Below are positions 34,825 to 46,354 of a stretch of DNA of 64,000 nucleotides, in pieces (position 1 is the first letter of the stretch; every line of letters begins with the position of its first letter). This stretch comes from Isoetes taiwanensis (Eukaryota; Streptophyta; Lycopodiopsida; Isoetales; Isoetaceae): the NCBI GenBank assembly GCA_021234155.1, contig JAJEKV010000035.1:7127891-7191890 (forward strand). Reading direction: 5' to 3'. A model generated the notes under the pieces. It was not told the origin of the DNA and ran no database searches. It worked only from the letters and a program-made list of their open reading frames with translations. Both the position numbers and the translations under genes were made by a program.

Positions 34825-34989
34825 CAGCTCTCATCGAAGGATTCTTTGAGCCCAAAACTTGGCGTTTCAGGAATCTCAGATGAATGTCAACAATAGATTT
34901 GCCAGGCATGCATTTTTGTTGCTTGAGTCTGAATCCTAGTCCGAATCCGAACCCGTGTATTGTATATAAGCAAGCCCCGCCCGCTTCAT

Positions 34990-35258
34990 TGAATGGTGCA
35001 GTCGAATAGCAAAATTCTTCACTGTGGTATTCAGCTAGCGCAAAAAAAGAAAGGGGTGCAAAATAATAACTAACTATTAAATTATTAAATGGCCCAGAAT
35101 GAAAGTTGTGAAAACAACAAAATCTACGGCCGAGATGCTCTGCACAAACTATCATTTTGCTTTTATTACTATATATATATATATATATACAAGAAATTTA
35201 ACACGTCCTACGATGCAAGTTCCAACAGTGCAAGTTCCAATTTTAGCATTCCTTTTTA
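34990..35258. other. Spacer with (TA)n microsatellite
   Basis: A TA dinucleotide run lies at about 35171-35190. CGATGCAAGTTCCAACAGTGCAAG holds a short direct repeat. No gene. Confidence 0.5.
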
Positions 35259-35259
35259 T

Positions 35260-36340
35260 TCTTCAACATTCTATGTACTATACTTAGCATTCATGAAGAT
35301 TCCCTTGGATTCTCTTAGAATTTTCTATTTTGATTGAGGTGCTCACCCATGAACATTTAAAACCTTCCAAAATAATCTATCTTGGATCTGTGCAACATTT
35401 CTAAAACACTTTCTATTTTTAGACTGAGGTGCTTACCCTAAGCATCTAGAACATTTTTTTTCAAGATTTATATTGTATACCTTTATTATGAAACATTTTA
35501 GAACATTCTATTGTGGCTCTTTTCAAAATCTTAAAAAAACTCTAAGATTTCATCAAGATTTTTTTAGATTCCCTTAGATATTATGAAGATTCCCTTAGAT
35601 TCAACTAGATTTTTAGAGATTCCTCTAGACTTGTAAATATCTTCCTAGATTCTCTTATAATTTATGAGATTTCCTTACATTCCCTTTAATTCTCTTGGAT
35701 TCTCTTACATTCTACAAATTTCTAAAACATTCTAGAACTTTCTGGAACATTCTGAAACTTGCAAAACATCCTAGAACTTTCTGGAAGTATTTTCCTATTT
35801 CCCTACATTCCCGAAGATTCCCTTACATTCTAGAACTTATTTGAACAATTTGGGACTTTCTGGAAGGATTCTCTTAGATTCCCCCCTAGATTCTTTTATA
35901 TTCCAAAACATTTTAGAATTCTAGAACTTTTTAGAACATTCTAGAAGATTTTAGAACTTTCTAGAGCCTCCAGAACTTTCTAGAACTTGCTTGAACTATC
36001 TAAAATGTTATATTATATTTTATCTTAATTAGAACATTGCCTTTAAGTATAATTGAAACATAAATTATTCATAAAATTGATGTCTGGTCTAGTGGTTAGA
36101 ATGGGGGGCTGGGGGTGAATGACCAGGGTTCGAATCCCCCCAATAACATAAAATTTTTTAAAAGTCTTTCCTTAAGATTTGTTGAAAATACCAAGGCCTG
36201 AGCATGCAATGTGAGCCGTAGGATCTTGGACCAAGGATTATGATCAATCTGGACCGTAGGATCATGTAGGATATATCTAAAGCAACGTGAGCCGTAGGAT
36301 CTCGGATCAACGGTCAGATCGAGTGTTACAAACATAAGAA
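35260..36340 (+). mobile_element. AT-rich dispersed repeat with tRNA-like head, copy 1
   Basis: Consists of AGATTCCCTTAGATTC / TTCTAGAACATTTTAG type degenerate repeats, then a tRNA-like RNA polymerase III promoter pair at 36085-36137, then GCCGTAGGATC motifs. It matches 36590-37640 in the same order, so it is one repeat family. Confidence 0.6.
36080..36149 (+). repeat. tRNA-derived (SINE-like) promoter, copy 1
   Basis: A box TGGTCTAGTGG (36085-36095) and exact B box GGTTCGAATCC (36127-36137) at tRNA spacing, with TCTAGTGGTTAGAAT like a D-arm and GGGGG/CCCCC flanking the B box like a T-stem. The would-be anticodon arm is a G-rich run and the acceptor stem does not pair, so this is a tRNA-derived SINE head rather than a working tRNA gene. 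Confidence 0.65.
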
Positions 36341-36470
36341 CATATATATGTTATGATTATGATATATATGAGACAAACATATATCCACCGTACCAAACCT
36401 CCCAAAGCCACGTGAGTCGTAGGATCCCGGATCAACGGTCGGATCGAGTGTTACAAACATAAGAACATAT

Positions 36471-36500
36471 GATATGATATGATATGATATGATATGATAT
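36471..36500. repeat. (GATAT)n microsatellite
   Basis: About six repeats of GATAT in the repeat's GGATC-rich tail. Confidence 0.8.
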
Positions 36501-36589
36501 ACAAGAAAATTAATACGTCCTACGGCGCATTGTTCCAGTTTTAGCATGTTCTTACGATGTAAGGCCCTATAGTGCTCTAGATAACCAAT

Positions 36590-37760
36590 GATTCTACTGA
36601 GATTCTCTTAGATTCTCCTAGATTCTCTTAGAATTTTCTATTTTGATTGAGGTGCTTACCCATGAGCATTTAAAACATTCTAAAATGATCTATTTTGGAT
36701 CTGTGCAACATTTTTAAAACATTTTCTATTTTTAAACTAAGGCGCTTACCTTGAGCATCTAGGATATTTTTTTTTTCAAGATTTATATTGTACACCTTTA
36801 TTATGAAACATTTTAGAACATTCTATTGTCGCTCTTTGCAAAATCTTAAAACCCATGAGCATTTAAAACCTTCTAAAATAATCTATTTTGGATCTATGCA
36901 ACATTTTTAAAACATTTTCTATTTTTAGACTAAAGCGCTTGCCTTGAGCATCTTGAATATTTTTTTTTTCAAGATTAACACTGTATACCTTTATTATGAA
37001 ACATTTTAGAACATTCTATTGTCGCGTTTTGCAAAATCTTAAAAAAACTCTAAGATTTCATCAAGATTTTCTTACATTCCCTTAGATATTATGAAGATTC
37101 CCTTAGATTCAATTAGATTTTAAGAGATTCCGTTAGACTTGTATATTTTCCTAGATTCTCTTACAACTTATGAGATTTCCTTATATTCCCTTTAATTCTT
37201 CTGGATTCCCTTACATTCTAGAAATTTCTAGAACATTTTAGAACTTTCTGGAACATTTTGAAAGTTTCAAAACATCCTAGAATATTATAGTCTATTTTAT
37301 CTTAATTAGAACATTACCCTTAAGTATATTTGAAACATAAATTTTTCATAGAATTAATACTTGGTCTAGTGGTTAGAGTGGGGGGTTTGAGGGGTTGAGG
37401 ACCAGCGTTCAAATCCCCCCAATAACGTAAAAATTTTTAAAAGCCTTTCCTTAAGGAATGAGCATTCAATATGAGCCTTAGGATCTTAAACTCGATCAAC
37501 GATCAAGATCTCACCATATAAAAGCAATATGAGCCGTAGGATCTATTACATATAATTCCCAAAGCCACGTGGACCGTAGGATGTGTCCCCAAGCCACGTG
37601 AGCTGTCGGATCTCGGACCGACGGTCAGGATCAGATCAATCTGAACCGTAGGACCGCGGTACACATATTATATGTAAACTCACAGGCCACCTGGCCGTAG
37701 GATACGTCCCAAACCCACGTGAGCCGTCGGATCTCGAACGGACGGACGGATAAGCGCGAA
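36590..37760 (+). mobile_element. AT-rich dispersed repeat with tRNA-like head, copy 2
   Basis: Second copy of the repeat at 35260-36340. It carries an internal duplication of about 190-200 bp (GAGCATTTAAAAC...TTGCAAAATCTTAAAA at about 36662-36850 and 36856-37040), then the tRNA-like segment at 37362-37420 and a dense GCCGTAGGATC cluster up to 37740. Confidence 0.6.
37358..37425 (+). repeat. tRNA-derived (SINE-like) promoter, copy 2
   Basis: A box TGGTCTAGTGG (37362-37372) and a B box with changes, CGTTCAAATCC (37406-37416). Same position within the repeat as copy 1. Confidence 0.6.
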
Positions 37761-37764
37761 ACAT

Positions 37765-38388
37765 AAGAACAATAATAGAAGATTAGATATAGATAGATAT
37801 AGATATTCAAACGTATGTTTATTTAGGAATTTGAAATAGAAAATAAAGTAAAAGTAGTTATATGCTCCAATAAGGCCAAAAGATAAGATAATATTCTTTG
37901 CACAATCACACTATGGATTTGACTCATTGAGGCATTAACAGAACTTGGAATCTTCTTTCTATTATCAAAAGAATGTGTATCCAAATTAATGAGAATAGAT
38001 GTGTAACTAGTTGAAAGAAATGTATAGTTCTCCATTGTTTGATGAAGAATTGATGTACATGCATGCAAAATTCCATGGCAACATGGCAACTGGACTTTCT
38101 CCTTTCTTCACATATATCCTACAAAACAGCACAAGTGTACATTTAGAGCAGATTATTAATATATAGCACAACGACCACTTGCTTAACAACGACTCAAGTG
38201 GAGTTGTTGACCAATGAGCATTTGTCCATGATAGAAGAGCTGGCTCTCAAATGCAAACAACCATGAGCTAAACACAGAATATATACCTTTGGAAAAGCAT
38301 GTGTCTGGCAAGATTATCATTGCCATACAATCTGAACTGCCATTCAAAGGCCCACAGATTCTAAAAGCCTATGTGCATTCTCCTCACT
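37765..38388. other. No gene recognised
   Basis: GATATAGATAGATATAGATATT simple sequence at about 37786-37807; otherwise unremarkable AT-rich sequence. Confidence 0.4.
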
Positions 38389-38390
38389 AG

Positions 38391-39200
38391 AACAGAGAGC
38401 AGAGAGCAGCGGTAGAAAACATGGATTCATCATTTTTTCCCATGCCCTTGATACAAAAGGACATCAACAGAGGCAAGCTGAAAAAGTAGAAGAATGCGAT
38501 AGCTTTTGAACTAAGATACGCTTATTCCACAAAGTTTTCCAATGTAATATCCTACTGTGGCATAAGACTATACTGGTTTTAGGAAAAACTTATGAACAAT
38601 AAATCAAATTCTTACTTTACCTTTCATCATTGAGGAATGTCTGAGCTTCTACGCCTATCCAGGAATGTGAATTTGGATAGCACCAACACAATCATAAAAA
38701 TATTCTACTTACTTGCATATTTCATGTGCAGATCCTACGCAAGATACCTGGTGCGTTGTTTTACCTAAAATAGGGCAAGATATTGAAGCCAACAGAATAG
38801 AGAGCAGAGAGCAACGATAGAAAACATGGATCCATCATTTTTTCCCATGCCCTTGATACAAAAGGACGTCAACAGAGGCCAGCTCGAAAAGTAGAAGAAC
38901 GTGATAGCTTTTGAACTAAGAAACCCTTGTTCCACAAAGTTTTCCAATGTAATATCCTGCTGTGGCATAAGGCTACACTGGTTTTAGGAAAAACTTATCA
39001 ACAATAAATCAAATTCTTACTTTACCTTTCATCAATGAGGAATGTCTGAGCTTCTACGCCTGTCCAGGAATGTGAATTCGGATAGCACCAACACAATCAT
39101 AAAAATATTTTGCTTGCATATTTCATGTGCAGATCCTACGCAAGATACCTGGTGCATTGTTTTAACAACTAAAATAGGGCAACATACTAAAGCCAACAAA
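38391..39200. repeat. 405-bp direct tandem duplication
   Basis: AACAGAGAGCAGAGAGCAGCGGTAG at 38391 recurs as AATAGAGAGCAGAGAGCAACGATAG at 38796. The two units stay aligned over about 400 bases with around 5 percent differences. No coding sequence is evident. Confidence 0.85.
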
Positions 39201-39243
39201 TAGGCCAGAATAGCTTTTCTCTGACAAATTCTGCTTGCTTTGG

Positions 39244-39560
39244 CAGAGAGACGTTTAAACGGGCAGAAGAATGAAGCAAGAACTGAAAGACTTAAAAATA
39301 CTGGAAACAAAATTTGCACATGTGCATCTTCAACTGTATAGTTTCAAGAGACATTTAAACGGGCAGAAGAATGAAGCAAGAACTGAAAGACTTGAAAATA
39401 CCGGAAACATAATTTGCAACTGCGCATCTTCAAATGTATGATTTCAACACTGCCCGATTTGTACAAGATCACTACAAATCAAGCAAGCCCAGATGCCTTC
39501 AAAATACCGGAAACAAAATTTGCAGCTGCACATCTTCAAATGTATGATTTCCGCAACAAA
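39244..39560. repeat. ~105-bp tandem repeat, two full units and a partial third
   Basis: The units start at GAGACRTTTAAACGGGCAG (39247 and 39348). The tail CCGGAAACAAAATTTGCA...CATCTTCAAATGTATGATTTC occurs a third time at about 39501-39552. Confidence 0.8.
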
Positions 39561-41400
39561 TGGAATGGGTCTCTTTCAATAAATATCAAACGGAAATATG
39601 AATCTGCCTGATCATCTGAAAAATATGGCCTCGAGAAATAAGAGATAAAATTTGCCTTGGTCATCTCAACCAAGCAGACAACAACGCTTTCCACTTCTCA
39701 GGTTGCAGGGCACAGAAAAGTTTTCTCTGTCCTCTTTCAGGATCAAGCTTTCGTGTTCCTGCTGTGCAGAGGAAATCAATATGCTTGGAGCATGCCTGGG
39801 AAAATGGCAGCTTTGATTCTTCCTCTTCTGGGCGGAAACTTACATGTGTTTCTGCTTTTCTTCGGAAGGGCTCGATGAGCTTCTCCTCTGGAACCCTGTT
39901 TGGAAAGCATCTGGAAGCATCTGGGCATGCACACGACTACCAGACCAGATGAAACCCTAAAGTCTCTCTGAAACCCTAGAGTGCATATGCACGATGGTTG
40001 CATGTTCTCTCTCTCTCTCTCTTCCTTATTTCCTTTTTTTTTTCTTTTTTCTTTTTTCTTTTTTCCAAAAGTGGGCTTTTGTTGTAAGCCCTTCGATCTT
40101 GTGTTTTTAAAGCGGGCTTTTGTTGTAAGCCCTTTGATCTTGACCATTAAGGAGGGCCAAATAAAAAAAGGCGCAAGTTGCATGCAAATACTTGGTGCGC
40201 TCTAGATGTACCAATTAGTACACCTTATGCAATACGCCCACCAAATCATATGAAAACCTTAAAGAAAACTGTATAAAAGTACAAAAAAAAACCCCCTGTT
40301 ATTGTGCTATATATTCATCTATATGACCATCTATATGATTATAGATAAATCTCTAATATATAATATGAGTTTGAAAAAGTTAATAATCAGATATTATTAG
40401 AGTACTTGTATTATATGATAGGATCTTAAAGATTCTCCTTTTATTGGCGACGATCTTTTTGTTTTTACACATGAATAAATATATAAATATTTTTAATAGG
40501 CTTACCTTTTTTGAGGTATAAGCTTTTCTTCAATTCTAGCTGTTGGCCATCATCCATCGGATCCCATATTTCTTGATAGACTTTTTTTTTATTGAAGATA
40601 CTGTATTCTATTTATACTTTTTAACAAAAGAAACAAAACACTCTTTGAAGGGGAGTTATGACCCTGGTAGCCTAGAAAAGATATAGAGCTTTAAAGGCTT
40701 AAACATGAATGAAAGAATTGCTTAAACATTTCTGAATGAAAGGCCTATCTAATTTTGTATGATGCATGATTGTTTCTGTATTTCTCTAAAATAACATGAT
40801 TTTATTTCAGTATGAACCTTAAGATATTCATGTTCCAGCCGGAATGCCAGAGATAAGGGATTTTTAAATAAATCTTATGGAAAAGCATGCTTGGAGAATT
40901 TGTTTCTTTCTCGTCTGTAAATAGAGTTTGTAGGTGATTTTCAAGATGATTTTGCATGTGGATTTTTATAATTTTGCAAGTACTTTAAGGTAAACTTTCA
41001 AGATAATTTAAGTTATTTCTTCCCTTTACAAATAATGCTAGAGCCAGATATGCATACTTGCCTTGTTTTTGGAACATTTGCTTGTCACGTTAAATTCTTA
41101 CTTGAAATTAATATTCTCTTCTGAAATATTTACTAATATAGCAGTTGGATCATCAATTACAGCTTCTAACACTTTGTTTAGGCAGTTCATTTCTTCCAAT
41201 GCATCCAGGTTTTCCAGGCCCTTTTGCAAACTTTTGCATGTTGGTCCATACACGTATGAAGAAGGTTGAGATGAATTCTTATTTGACAATTTAAATTGCA
41301 TTTGGATTATGCTTCACTGCTTGAATCCCTAGAATTTGGGATCAACAGGCTTTATATTCTTAAGTGACAACCTAACAAGTCTAGACAGCCTAACATAAGT
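39561..41400. other. No gene recognised; simple sequence and a small hairpin repeat
   Basis: A pyrimidine-rich tract (CT)n then T/C runs lies at 40008-40065. Two copies of GGGCTTTTGTTGTAAGCCC follow at 40073 and 40114 (41 bases apart), each able to form a stem GGGCTT/AAGCCC. Otherwise AT-rich. Confidence 0.5.
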
Positions 41401-41439
41401 GAGAATGCTTTGTTTAGACAGAGACAAACAAAAAAGCTT

Positions 41440-41805
41440 TTGCCTATGCGTGTATAGACATTGACAAACAATTAAAACTTTTGCCTATGCACGCATAGAC
41501 ACAAAAATTTGGAAAATACTTTTTTTGCCTTGAGCATAGGAAAAGAAAGCCTTTAATATCGAGAACATTTAGTTATACGAAAACTGTAGTTGAGCCTGTA
41601 GTTCATTCCTCTTGAAGACCTTCAAAAGACTGAATAATAATAAAACAATAAAAACTTTTGCCTATGCGCGCATAGACACAGAAATTTGGAAAATACCTTT
41701 TTGTCTTGAGCATAGGCAAAGAAAGCCTCTAATAACAAGAAAATTTGATTATACGAAAACTGTAGTTGTGCCTATAGTTCAATTCTCTTAAAGACCTACA
41801 AAAGC
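41440..41805. repeat. 177-bp tandem duplication with TATGCGCGCATA-type palindromes
   Basis: CTTTTGCCTATGCACGCATAGACAC at 41478 recurs at 41655 with the following TTTGGAAAATAC...GCATAGGxAAAGAAAGCC...ACGAAAACTGTAG. Related TTGCCTATGCGTG motifs lie at about 41440 and 42283. Confidence 0.8.
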
Positions 41806-42114
41806 TTGAAGAGGAGAAGAATCTCCCAATTTGGGACATTTCAAATTACACTATCTCTGTACTTAAAACGAGAAAGTGTTGGCACATTGAAGGTTGATAA
41901 CAGGCTACACGCGACAACAGTTAACTTGTTGAAGCCCTTCTGCAAGGATAGCTCTGACGAAGCTTTCCAAGAAGAGGACAGTGCTCCAACGGTTAGCTCT
42001 TCGACTATTTCAAGTGACAATGAGGGGAGTGGCAATGAAGAGAGTTGTGACGAGTATAAGGACATTCCTAATCCTGCTCTTCTCAAAGTCCGTAGAATGT
42101 TTGTACATCTGTAA
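41806..42114 (+). other. Short unidentified open frame
   Basis: 102 codons with an acidic serine-rich C-terminal part (SSDEAFQEEDSAPTVSSSTISSDNEGSGNEE). Composition looks protein-like, but no family is recognised, the upstream part overlaps the 177-bp repeat, and no splice context supports it. It may be a gene or transposon fragment. Confidence 0.25.
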
Positions 42115-42658
42115 ATGACGAGTTTTGACTAGTGTTTGTCGTACATAATAAAGATCATTATGCGCGCATAACTTTTTCCAAGTTTTTTTGTTTTTTCCTT
42201 TCGACAGGTTGTGCGCATGAAATATTTTGATAAGCGCGAAATGCAATCGAATATGTTAGTTATGCCTTGTAACTATATCGCTTGCCTATGCGTGCATAGC
42301 ATCTTGTGGTATCGTTGTAGTAATGACAAACAGATACGCCAAGATTTTCACATTCTAACCTTTATTTTCGGTCAAGATTCTAGTGGTTCTTCAATTTTTC
42401 CAATTTTTGGATGTGTCCCAAATCCGCCTAAATGTGATTCTAATTTTACACCTAGTTTGGGGGTGTAAAACTAATAAAACTAAAATTTTCCTATAATTTT
42501 GGGCCCTAAAATGGGTCATGCAATTGTAAATTAAGGGTCTTTTTTTAATTGATCCCTCCAAAAGTGGCAAAATTTAAGTTTTTTTAGGGAATCTTTAAAA
42601 GATTTTTTTTTGCGGCACAAACACAGGTCATTAGTATATGTCACCTTGTTTTGTTTTT

Positions 42659-42830
42659 TTTTGGGTTGCCCCTAGGGGGCAAACCCTCGTTCATGTGAGT
42701 TTTCGGCATATTCTGAGCATATGTTGGAATATGCCTAGATTATGCCTGAAACTGCTTCAAACTGGCGGTTTCCTGTAAATTGGCGGTCGCCAGTGTTGCT
42801 GGACGGCCGCTGTGCAAACCGGCTAACTGG
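42659..42830 (+). repeat. Dispersed repeat, inverted partner of 8225-8396
   Basis: Same element as at 8.2 kb in opposite orientation (GGTTGCCCCTAGGGGGCAAA...CGTT...GGCATATTC...TGGCGGTCGCC...GGCCGCTG...AACTGGCA). Confidence 0.7.
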
Positions 42831-43567
42831 CACCGCCAAAATCGATGCATTCTTGCTGTTTCTACTGAATCTGAGGGCCAACGTTTCAAAGAAGAGATTA
42901 GCTCAATAAGATGTTTTTCTGTGCCTCTGAAAAAAGCCCAGTAGTTTTCAGCTCAAATCCGGCGACGGTGTTTTTGGTGCAAAGGTTAGCTGATGCAATT
43001 GCATAGGACTGGAGTACAACATATGAGAATCATCATAGAATACATGACTCTATTATGGTAGAGTCTGGGGAGGATCTGAACAAGAAGAGAAATGAAGATC
43101 AAGATCAGATTAGACGGAGCAGTAGCATCAAGGACTTGCACGCATATATTTGTAAGTTTCATCGACTTTATTTACAGTCATAGAGTAGCTTTGATTTTCT
43201 AGATAGTTAAAGTGAACAGGACTATCACCATTGCCATCTTATCAAGATTTCTCGTGTAAAGAAAGGGAACTAGAGAAAAAGAAAGAAAATTTTAAGTTTG
43301 TGGCTTCTAACGTAATATTAGTAACATGCATTGCACTATGTAGGCCAAAAAATGGGGGCATGTTCATGCAGAAGCTGCAATTGTTACAAGCATTGGCTTG
43401 TGAAGCTTCATCTGCCCTTCCAAGGGAGGCACCTGAGGTGCTTGAAAAATTGGCAAGCACAATACAGACAAGCTTACATCCTATTGTAATATACAGGTTC
43501 AAAGGTTTTTATTTATCCTTCATAGAAAGATGTGTTAGCATGACTAAAAAGTAGTATTGAAATGTAG
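42831..43567. other. Possible exon remnants of unknown origin
   Basis: The plus-strand frame 43355-43497 reads LLQALACEASSALPREAPEVLEKLASTIQTSL, which has a helical protein-like composition. 43050-43150 reads VESGEDLNKKRNEDQDQIRRSSSIKDLHAYI followed by a donor-like GTAAGT. I cannot assign either to a family. Their place before the ProRS exons is suggestive only. Confidence 0.3.
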
Positions 43568-45353
<1,786 letters not shown>

Positions 45354-45808
45354 GTACTAACACCAACCACATAGCCTTTGCAATGGTGTTACTGCAAATC
45401 ATGCCTTTGCATTCTTTGCTGGTGTACTGTTTATCTTTTGAGTCCTAGCCTATGTTTTATGTTTAGTTCTCTTGTTAATGCAACCTCCTTTGATACCTCA
45501 TCTGACAAGAATAATCTAATATGATGGCAGTCTAGAAAGAAAGAGAATGCCAAGTCACGAAACTGTTGTAAAATGATATACAAATAAAAATGTCCTATGT
45601 CCCAAGAAATTATAGTTCATTATCCACAATCTATTTTGAAAGCAGTTAATTGAAGCACCTCAAGCATCATAATTGCAATTGCAAATTGTCTAGGTAAATG
45701 CTTTAAGACATCTCTGCATCTTTAAATATCTGAATGAGTGCATTGAAAAGTTTTCTTTCCTAGAACAGTCTACGTTAATATAATCTTTCTTTGTTTCTTT
45801 CTTTCCTA
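45354..45808. other. Spacer between ProRS and Mediator fragments
   Basis: No exon recognised. A pyrimidine tract ending in CCTAG just before 45810 resembles a 3' splice site for the next fragment. Confidence 0.4.
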
Positions 45809-45809
45809 G

Positions 45810-46105
45810 CCTTTGTTGAAGTGTGGCTATTCTATGATGCGTACAGTGGCAAACATGCGGCATTTGATTGTGGAGGTACGCATTGCAAGAGGATTACTGG
45901 ACACATCGGCATATCTTTGGCCAGGCTATGCTATGCCAATGTCCAGTTTTTTGCTTTCTACTTCATCACAAGCTTCTCGTTGGTCAGCATTTATGGAAGA
46001 TGCACCGGTTACTGGACCATTTACAATGTCTTGATGTCTTACTATTACATTCAAATTGGATAAACCCTCAGATATTGTTCTTGGTGTTGTTGGACCAGCA
46101 ACAAG
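45810..46105 (+). pseudogene. MED33: Mediator subunit 33 (REF4/RFR1-like) fragment
   Basis: In one frame 45813-46034 reads MRHLIVEVRIARGLLDTSAYLWPGYAM, then WSAFMEDAPVTGPF. This fits the MED33 pattern LLDTSAYxWPGYV...PWxxFMEGAPLTGPL. After a frame change near 46030 comes LTITFKLDKPSDIVLGVVGPA (about 46040-46104), fitting the family's ITFKLDK...LGVVGPALE. The sequence between these two blocks in normal MED33 is missing. MED33 is a large helical-repeat Mediator tail subunit that represses phenylpropanoid genes. Similarity stops exactly where a CACTA-like terminus begins. Confidence 0.6.
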
Positions 46106-46350
46106 AAAATGGGCATTTAACGACGTGGGGTCGCGACGTCTGGGTCATGCGACGTCACATTTGACGTGACTAGGTCACGTCAACGTCGCTAGTAGCGACG
46201 TCGCGGCGTACGCCGCATGCGACGTCTACTGCGACACCTCACGTGACATAGGCGACGTCTGCCACCACGTCGCTATGACAAGGTCGTGTATGTCACGCCA
46301 GCTGCGCTGTCAACGTGCGCGACGTATACGCGACATCTTGTGTACTTTGC
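46105..46350. mobile_element. CACTA-like terminal and subterminal sequence at the left edge of the satellite array
   Basis: ACAAGAAAATGGGCATTTAACGACG starts right after the MED33 GGACCAGC and equals a typical plant CACTA end (CACTACAAGAAAA...) lacking its first four bases. It is followed by about 230 bp packed with CGACGTC/GACGTC motifs, the composition of CACTA subterminal regions. No TSD can be tested because the partner end is not in the window. Confidence 0.5.
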
Positions 46351-46354
46351 TCTC

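Noticed and set aside
36080-36149. Functional tRNA gene
   Set aside because: A and B boxes are good, but the acceptor ends do not pair and the anticodon arm is a G-rich run; a second copy in the same repeat fits a SINE head better.
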